This document shows, piece after piece, positions 1-4,479 of a stretch of DNA of 9,921 bases. The stretch is from Victivallales bacterium (lineage in GTDB: Bacteria > Verrucomicrobiota > Lentisphaeria > Victivallales > UBA1829): contig JAEEQO010000102.1 of NCBI GenBank assembly GCA_016285335.1, positions 1 to 9,921 on the forward strand. Direction: 5' to 3'. Below the pieces are notes generated by a model that saw nothing but the letters and a program-made list of their open reading frames with translations, did not search any database and was not told where the DNA came from. The translations under genes and the position numbers were made by a program. Positions within the stretch are counted from its first letter, which is position 1. Each line of letters opens with the position of its first letter.

Positions 1-849
1 TTTCTGGTTGAGGAAGATCGCCGCTCCCATCAACCCGAGGACCCATTTGCGGTTTTCGGGCGTGAGCGCCGGCGGGTCGTTTGCAAGGATGCGTTTGTAG
101 AGGTCCGGCTGCTGTTTGGTCATGTATTCGGACATCCAGCGGAACGGATTCTGGTCTTCATGGTGGAAAAGGAGGGAATTCTGTTTTTTGTGTACGCGGT
201 AGAGCACGCGCGGGTTCGCCTTGTCGAAATGGTAGCTGCAGTCGGCGCCGAGGCGGAACATGAGGAAGACGTCGTCGTTGATGGCGCAGTCCGGGACGGG
301 CCGGAAGTATTCGTGCTCGGCGAGGACTTCGGCGCGGATGACCATGGCGTTGATGTTGATCTTCGGGGTGAAGAATGCGTTGAACTCGGAGAGGCTGGCG
401 CCGTGGACCTCGCCGGTGAGGCCGTTTTCGTCGAAGAGGTATTTCCGGGAGTAGCTGGCGCCGTACTGCGGATTCGCGTCCATCATGGCGATCACGCCGC
501 CGAGGTCGAACGGGAGCATGATGTCGTCCTGGTCGAACGAAAGGATGTAGCGTCCGCGGGCGGCCTTGCACATTTCGGTGCGGGCGTTTCCGACGCCGAG
601 GTTGTGTTCGGGCTTCATCTTGCGGACGATGTCCGGGCAGCGGGAGGCATATTCGTCGATGATCCTCTGGGAATCGTCCGGCGAACAGTCGTTGAAGAGG
701 ATGACTTCGGTATTGCCCTGCGTTTCCGCGACGCGGATCACGGAGTCGAGCGTGGCCCGGAGAAAATCCGGGTTGGCGCGGTAGACGGGAAGCAGGATCG
801 TGGCGTCACGCCTTTTTGCCGCCTCCGCCGGAGCCTGCGCCGTCAGCGC
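1..849 (-). CDS. Family 2 (GT-A) glycosyltransferase domain, C-terminus beyond window; probably fused to the upstream heptosyltransferase by a -1 shift
   Basis: An open minus-strand frame with no stop from 849 to the window edge (about 283 residues). After a short Ala/Lys-rich linker it begins with a typical GT2 strand, ATILLPVYRANPDF (about residues 14-27). It then has a nucleotide-sugar/metal motif DQDD at 106-109 in the context ILSFDQDDIMLPF, an NDD at 191-193 in the position of the catalytic base, and a YRVHKKQ segment typical of the acceptor side. GT2 enzymes transfer a sugar from a nucleotide donor; the donor and linkage cannot be read from sequence. No ATG, GTG or TTG with a ribosome site lies between the upstream gene's stop (843-845) and the first GT2 strand. 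The only in-frame ATG upstream (1024-1026) is deep inside the heptosyltransferase gene and gives shadow-like sequence. I set the boundary at the first codon after the A-run. CTG at 844-846 is a poor alternative start. The family is certain; the gene boundary is uncertain. Confidence 0.85.
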
Positions 850-2306
850 TTTTTTTTTTGCGCTCCGGGGAGCGCCATAAGCGTGCTGGCAAGGCCGGGT
901 TCCGGGGCGCGGGCGCGGAGTTCGTCCAATGTTTCCTTCTCGCGGAGTTCGGCGACATGCTTCTGGAAAGCGGGGATCCGCATGATGGTCTCCTGCACCA
1001 TTTTCGGCGTGATGGTCCTGGTGCATTCGATCTCGCGCGGGGTGCCGAGGTGGCGGGGACACCAGACGGGCGCTTTCGAGTCGAAGAAGAAGTTCGTGTC
1101 GTTCCAGCAGCCGTGGCAGAACAGGAAATTGGTCACGCGGTAGGGCGTGGGGAATTCGCAGTTCGGCATGGTGAAGCCGGAGATCATGACGACGGGGATG
1201 TTGCAGTTCCAGGCGAGCCATCCGAGGCCGCTGGGGAGCCCGATGAAGAAGTCGGCGTGTTCAAGATAGTGGATGCGCTCTGTGATCGGGATGCGGCCGG
1301 TGAGGTCCTCCGCTTCGGTCGGGACGTGGTATTCGTGCTTGTCCGTGAAGAACAGTTCCTTGTCGCGGTCGAGCACGAAAACGCGGTAGCCGTAGGACTT
1401 GAGCCAGCGGATGAGGATGTTCCAGCCGTCGGGGTCCTTCAGTTTTTCGCTGGAGCGGAAGTTCCAGTATTTGGTCGGGTTCGTGGCCATCGTGGAGATG
1501 CAGACGTATGGCTCCTTCACGGGGCGCGGCGATCCGAGCGGGATGCGGCATTTGAGGTCTTCGAGCGGGAGTCCGAGGATCTTCGCCACGGTCTTCTGCA
1601 TGCCGAGGTGCTGGTGCTCGACCGGACGCCACGGTTTGCGGTCCGCTTCGAAAATGCCGCAGAAATAGATCGCGTAGGCGAACCTCAGTGCGGGCTTTGT
1701 CCCGAGCGGGATGAATTTCAGGCCGGGATAGTACGGCTGACAGAGGCGGATCATCCATTCGCCGATGACCGCCGTGACTTTCGCCTTGCGGAGCAGCCGG
1801 AATTTCTCGAGGTAGGGGAGCCATGCGAGGTTGTCGCCGAGTCCGCCGTCCGGGATGATGATGCAGACGTCCTTGTCCTCGCAGTCGTAATCGTGCTCGA
1901 AGACGAGCTCGTCGTCCACGTAGGCTTCAAGGCGGTAGCGCACGAAATACTTGTTCTGGCCGACGACGAACTCGCCGCCCTTGTGCATGTGCTCCTCCAG
2001 CGGTATTCCGCTGTCCATGTCGTACACGCGCAGCTTGTACTGTTTGTTTCCCGCCGGGAATTTGACGCGGTAGCCGTAGGCGAAGTCGTACAGGATGCCG
2101 CTTTCCGATTTCATGATCGGAAGCTCGGACATGGAGACGCGGGCGCCGATGGAACTGCGCGGATCGGGGCCGATCTCCGGCCCGATGGGCGGCGGAGCGT
2201 TCCGTTTGCGGGCCTGTGTTAACCGCATCTGCGGGATGCCCGGATTCTTGAAAGTATAGGAAACTGTTTTCTTCGGCGAAGCGGCCGGTGTTTCTTTTTC
2301 GTTCAT
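843..2306 (-). CDS. Autotransporter strand-loop-strand O-heptosyltransferase (TibC/Aah-like, BAHT family)
   Basis: A predicted cytoplasmic enzyme of 487 residues that moves heptose from ADP-heptose onto serines of strand-loop-strand repeat proteins. The N-terminal domain ends in a block typical of the family: RVKFPAG, then KYFVRYRLE and FEHDYDCEDKDV. The GT-B core follows with GGLGD at 154-158, the loop that carries the catalytic Asp in TibC. Near the C-terminus an iron-finger pattern CHGCWND ... WCP ... C gives cysteines 397, 400, 416 and 428 (CxxC-x15-C-x11-C), the hallmark separating this family from ordinary LPS heptosyltransferases. TibC and Aah are about 406 residues; the first ~60 here are an extra Pro/basic leader. 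I chose ATG at 2306. A GTG at 2345 would add 13 Arg-rich residues encoded by codons unusual for this genome (CGA, CCT, TCA), although GGGA precedes it. The gene ends in Lys codons at an A-run and a stop, after which GT2 continues in the -1 frame. A likely acceptor lies at 4480-7212. Confidence 0.9.
   Translation of the reverse strand: MNEKETPAASPKKTVSYTFKNPGIPQMRLTQARKRNAPPPIGPEIGPDPRSSIGARVSMSELPIMKSESGILYDFAYGYRVKFPAGNKQYKLRVYDMDSGIPLEEHMHKGGEFVVGQNKYFVRYRLEAYVDDELVFEHDYDCEDKDVCIIIPDGGLGDNLAWLPYLEKFRLLRKAKVTAVIGEWMIRLCQPYYPGLKFIPLGTKPALRFAYAIYFCGIFEADRKPWRPVEHQHLGMQKTVAKILGLPLEDLKCRIPLGSPRPVKEPYVCISTMATNPTKYWNFRSSEKLKDPDGWNILIRWLKSYGYRVFVLDRDKELFFTDKHEYHVPTEAEDLTGRIPITERIHYLEHADFFIGLPSGLGWLAWNCNIPVVMISGFTMPNCEFPTPYRVTNFLFCHGCWNDTNFFFDSKAPVWCPRHLGTPREIECTRTITPKMVQETIMRIPAFQKHVAELREKETLDELRARAPEPGLASTLMALPGAQKKKR
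850..875 (-). promoter_or_regulatory. Candidate slippage/recoding site: stem-loop directly followed by A10
   Basis: Read on the minus strand, a perfect inverted repeat GCGCTCC-CC-GGAGCGC (875-860) is followed with no gap by ten A's (859-850). The heptosyltransferase frame reads CAA AAA AAA AAG CGC TGA and so contains the canonical -1 slippery heptamer A AAA AAG; GGAG at 866-863 could act as an internal Shine-Dalgarno-like stimulator 7 nt upstream of it. One extra A, or a -1 ribosomal slip, skips the stop at 843-845 and enters the family 2 glycosyltransferase frame, giving ...QKKKALTAQAPAE... as a linker. Stem-loops abutting A-runs are known to promote productive transcriptional slippage. A sequencing or assembly error in the homopolymer would look the same. 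Confidence 0.6.
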
Positions 2307-2403
2307 GACTGGATCCGTTTCAGGGCGGCGTCGGCGTGAGATCACGGCATGTTCCCGCCGCTCGGAAAGCTGGTTTGAGGTTGTTTTTTGTTTGTATTCC
2401 TCT

Positions 2404-2432
2404 ACTTTAGCATCATGTCAGCAGTTTTTCAA
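2404..2432 (-). promoter_or_regulatory. Sigma-70-type promoter of the heptosyltransferase gene
   Basis: On the minus strand there is TTGAAA (2432-2427), a 17-base spacer, and TAAAGT (2409-2404) preceded by an extended -10 TGC. Initiation is expected near 2397, leaving a leader of about 90 bases to ATG 2306 or 50 to GTG 2345. The -35, the spacer and the TGn match the other promoters in this window; the -10 hexamer itself is only moderate. Confidence 0.55.
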
Positions 2433-2503
2433 CCCCGCAAGACGAAAAAACGGCAAAATAATCAGCCGCAGCCGTCGAAGTCAGGGAAAAATAAGCCGTC
2501 CGA

Positions 2504-2531
2504 TTGAATTTTGAACAAAAAATGCTACATT
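2504..2531 (+). promoter_or_regulatory. Sigma-70-type promoter of the lysine aminomutase gene
   Basis: TTGAAT (2504-2509), 16-base spacer, TACATT (2526-2531) with an extended -10 TGC at 2523-2525. The string TGCTACATT recurs exactly in the promoter at 3824-3832. Transcription would start near 2538, giving a leader of about 114 bases in which I see no riboswitch-like structure or leader peptide. A promoter here also argues against a start codon at 2511 and for the ATG at 2652. The 345-base gap 2307-2651 otherwise holds only the divergent promoter of the heptosyltransferase gene. Confidence 0.6.
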
Positions 2532-2651
2532 ATAAAGCCCGATATTGCATTCTATTCCCCCCGTCCCGCGCCTCGGGAAGCCCGCTCTGTCCGTCCCGGA
2601 TTGACAGGCTGTCCCCGCTCCGCACAACCGAATCAGGATCGAACCGTCCGT

Positions 2652-3698
2652 ATGGAACAATGGCAGAAAGATCTGGAAAACGCGCTGACCGACGCCTCCG
2701 AACTGGCGAAACGGTTCCGCCTGTCCGAAGAGGACGTCCGCCGCGTGGCCGCCGTGTTCCCGTTCCGCATCACGCGGTACTACCTGTCGCTGATCCGCGC
2801 GAAGGGCGACCCGATCTACCGCCAGTGCGTGCCGGACGTGCGGGAGCTGCACGAGAGCGGCGACCTGATGGACGACCCGCTCGGCGAGGAGGGACTGACC
2901 CCGGCGCCGTGCGTGGTGCACCGTTACCCCGACCACTGCCTGCTGCTGGTCTCGAACTGCTGCGCCTGCTACTGCCGGTTCTGCACCCGCAAGCGCAAAT
3001 TCCGCACGCCGATGTGCGTGGACGAGGCGAATGTGAACAGGGGCATCGACTACATCGCGTCGAATCCGGCGATTCGCGACGTGCTGGTGTCCGGCGGCGA
3101 TCCCTTCCTGCTGGAGACGGACCGCCTGGACGACATCCTGAGCCGGCTCCGGGCGATCGAACACGTCGACATCATCCGCATCGGCACGCGCGCCCCGTGC
3201 GTCCTGCCCGGACGCATCAACCGCCGCCTCGTCGCCATGCTGAAGCGGCATCATCCGCTGTATATCAACGTGCATTTCAACCACCCGGACGAGATCACGC
3301 CGCAGTCCGCCGCCGCGCTGACCCGCCTCGCCGACGCCGGGATCCCGCTCGGCAGCCAGACCGTGCTGCTGCGCGGGGTGAACGACGACGCGGAGGTGAT
3401 CCGCAGCCTTATGCGGAAACTGCTCGCCGTCCGCGTGAAGCCGTACTATCTGTTCCAGTCCGACCTGATCTACGGCACGGAGCATTTCCGCACGCCGCTC
3501 TCGACCGGGCTCGACATCATGAAGAAACTGCGCGGCTGGACCTCCGGGATGGCAGTGCCGCACTTCGCGATCGACCTGCCGTGCGGCGGCGGGAAGGTCC
3601 CGCTCGTCCCGGACTACCTCGAACGCATCGACGGACGTGTGTATACGTTCCGGAATTTCCGCGGCGTCCCGTACCGCTACCCGGACATCGAGGACTGA
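2652..3698 (+). CDS. kamA: KamA-family L-lysine 2,3-aminomutase (radical SAM, PLP)
   Basis: A cytoplasmic radical-SAM enzyme of 348 residues that interconverts L-lysine and beta-lysine using a 4Fe-4S cluster, SAM and PLP. The cluster motif CxxxCxxC is at C104, C108 and C111 (CACYCRFCTRKR). The SAM-side glycine block follows (LVSGGDPFLL). LFQSDLIYGTEHFRTP carries D271, and AIDLPCGGGK carries D308 and the PLP lysine K315. The spacings 271-308-315 equal those of D293, D330 and K337 in the Clostridium subterminale enzyme, where the two Asp bind the substrate's side-chain amine; this favours lysine over glutamate as substrate. The protein stops about 33 residues after the PLP lysine against about 79 in the 416-residue clostridial enzyme, so the C-terminal zinc-binding segment is missing, as in short EpmB-type proteins. 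I chose ATG 2652 (MEQWQKDL) because the frame upstream overlaps the promoter. The ribosome site (AGGA, about 12 bases away) is weak. No beta-lysine acetyltransferase (ablB) or EF-P gene is adjacent, so use as osmolyte, catabolic step or EF-P modification stays open. Confidence 0.88.
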   Translation: MEQWQKDLENALTDASELAKRFRLSEEDVRRVAAVFPFRITRYYLSLIRAKGDPIYRQCVPDVRELHESGDLMDDPLGEEGLTPAPCVVHRYPDHCLLLVSNCCACYCRFCTRKRKFRTPMCVDEANVNRGIDYIASNPAIRDVLVSGGDPFLLETDRLDDILSRLRAIEHVDIIRIGTRAPCVLPGRINRRLVAMLKRHHPLYINVHFNHPDEITPQSAAALTRLADAGIPLGSQTVLLRGVNDDAEVIRSLMRKLLAVRVKPYYLFQSDLIYGTEHFRTPLSTGLDIMKKLRGWTSGMAVPHFAIDLPCGGGKVPLVPDYLERIDGRVYTFRNFRGVPYRYPDIED

Positions 3699-3702
3699 GC
3701 GG

Positions 3703-3733
3703 GGGCGGTTTCCCTCTGTCCCGCCTGTTTTTT
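3703..3733 (+). terminator. Probable intrinsic terminator after the lysine aminomutase gene
   Basis: GGCGG (3704-3708) pairs with CCGCC (3721-3725), extendable by one G-T pair, with a 12-base loop and then G plus six T's (3728-3733). It starts 5 bases after the stop codon. The stem is short, so efficiency is uncertain. Confidence 0.5.
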
Positions 3734-3803
3734 GCGCTGACATGTCTTCCGCAAAGCATGTTCGGATCACCGTTTCGAGGCGGAAAAGCGCGTTTTCCCC
3801 GGC

Positions 3804-3832
3804 TTGACTTTCCTCCGTTCCCGTGCTACATT
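3804..3832 (+). promoter_or_regulatory. Sigma-70-type promoter of the Cys-rich protein gene
   Basis: TTGACT (3804-3809), 17-base spacer, TACATT (3827-3832) with TGC before the -10. It is the strongest -35 match in the window. Transcription would begin near 3839, leaving a 78-base leader. The leader can fold TCCGGCG (3851-3857) onto CGCCGGA (3886-3892) just before the ribosome site AGGGGG (3905-3910). Together with the terminator this accounts for the 218-base gap 3699-3916. Confidence 0.65.
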
Positions 3833-3916
3833 GTAAAGGGGATCCGAACATCCGGCGGCCGGCATTCCGGGGGAGGGACGCGGCGCGCCGGACCATTCCA
3901 AACAAAGGGGGAACTT

Positions 3917-4384
3917 ATGAAACGAACCTTGATCACGACTTTTGCGGCGGCTGCGGCGATCCTCGCGGCCGCGTACCTGACCGGAGCCGACGGCACGGCC
4001 GCGCCCGCGCAGACACACGGGACGACCGGCACGCATCCGACGACGCAGATGCAGACACAAACGCCGCTCCAGCAGTTCATGCAGGCGCCCGCTGTGGAGA
4101 CGGAGGAGTGCGAAGGCTACATCCTGCTGATGCCGTGCCCCGTCTGCCATACCTGTCCGGTCTGCCAGGCGAACTGCGGCACGGCGCACGCCCTGCGCTG
4201 CTGCCTCGGCAACAAGAAACCCGCGTCCGGAAATTCCGCCGCATCCGGCATGTCCGGCATGTCGACTCAGCAGCACGTGATGACCAACAAGGCCGAAGCC
4301 GTGAAGCACGCGGCGGGACGTCCCGCGCCGCAGATGGAGACGGAAACCGGCACGCTGAGCATCATCACGGTCGAATCCGACTGA
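3917..4384 (+). CDS. Small secreted cysteine-cluster protein of unknown function
   Basis: I do not recognise this 155-residue protein. MKRT followed by an Ala-rich hydrophobic stretch to about residue 20 is a clear signal peptide or N-terminal anchor. Residues 31-58 are Thr/Gln-rich and probably disordered. Eight cysteines then fall within 32 residues (65, 74, 77, 80, 83, 87, 95, 96), including CPVCHTCPVCQANC. Positions 77-80-83-87 have the CxxCxxCxxxC spacing used by 4Fe-4S ferredoxins, but the Pro that usually follows the last Cys is absent and export argues against a standard cluster; metal binding or a disulfide knot fits as well. The tail (100-155) is Ser/Met/Thr-rich with no domain. The start is set by AGGGGG six bases upstream of ATG 3917. 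It has its own promoter and is convergent with the repeat-protein gene. Confidence 0.8.
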   Translation: MKRTLITTFAAAAAILAAAYLTGADGTAAPAQTHGTTGTHPTTQMQTQTPLQQFMQAPAVETEECEGYILLMPCPVCHTCPVCQANCGTAHALRCCLGNKKPASGNSAASGMSGMSTQQHVMTNKAEAVKHAAGRPAPQMETETGTLSIITVESD

Positions 4385-4425
4385 ACCGCCGAACGTTTCG
4401 GAACAAAACCATCGAACAAATGTAT

Positions 4426-4451
4426 GCCGGTTTCCCGAAAGGGGGACCGGC
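4426..4451. terminator. Hairpin between convergent genes, possible bidirectional terminator
   Basis: GCCGGTTTCCC (4426-4436) pairs with GGGGGACCGGC (4441-4451): 11 base pairs, two of them G-T on the plus-strand transcript, closed by a GAAA tetraloop. It sits between the stop codons of the convergent genes ending at 4384 and 4480. The T-tracts on both sides are broken (TCAACTTTG one way, ATACATTTGTT the other), so it may be a weak terminator or a 3'-end stabilising stem. Confidence 0.5.
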
Positions 4452-4479
4452 TCAACTTTGCAGGGGAAGGGGGGATGGA

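Noticed and set aside
850..1026. ATG at 1024-1026 (minus) as separate start of the GT2 gene
   Set aside because: It lies about 180 bases inside the heptosyltransferase gene, has no clear ribosome site, and would add His/Gly-rich shadow sequence. Fusion by slippage explains the arrangement better.
160..1143. 327-codon plus-strand open frame opposite the GT2 domain
   Set aside because: The minus-strand frame here carries unmistakable GT2 motifs; the plus-strand translation has none.
816..2222. 468-codon plus-strand open frame opposite the heptosyltransferase
   Set aside because: Shadow of the real gene; no family features and no ribosome site.
2511..2651. N-terminal extension of the lysine aminomutase from ATG 2511
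   Set aside because: The extension overlaps the -10 promoter element and encodes Pro/Arg-rich sequence unlike the family. The family-like protein begins at 2652.
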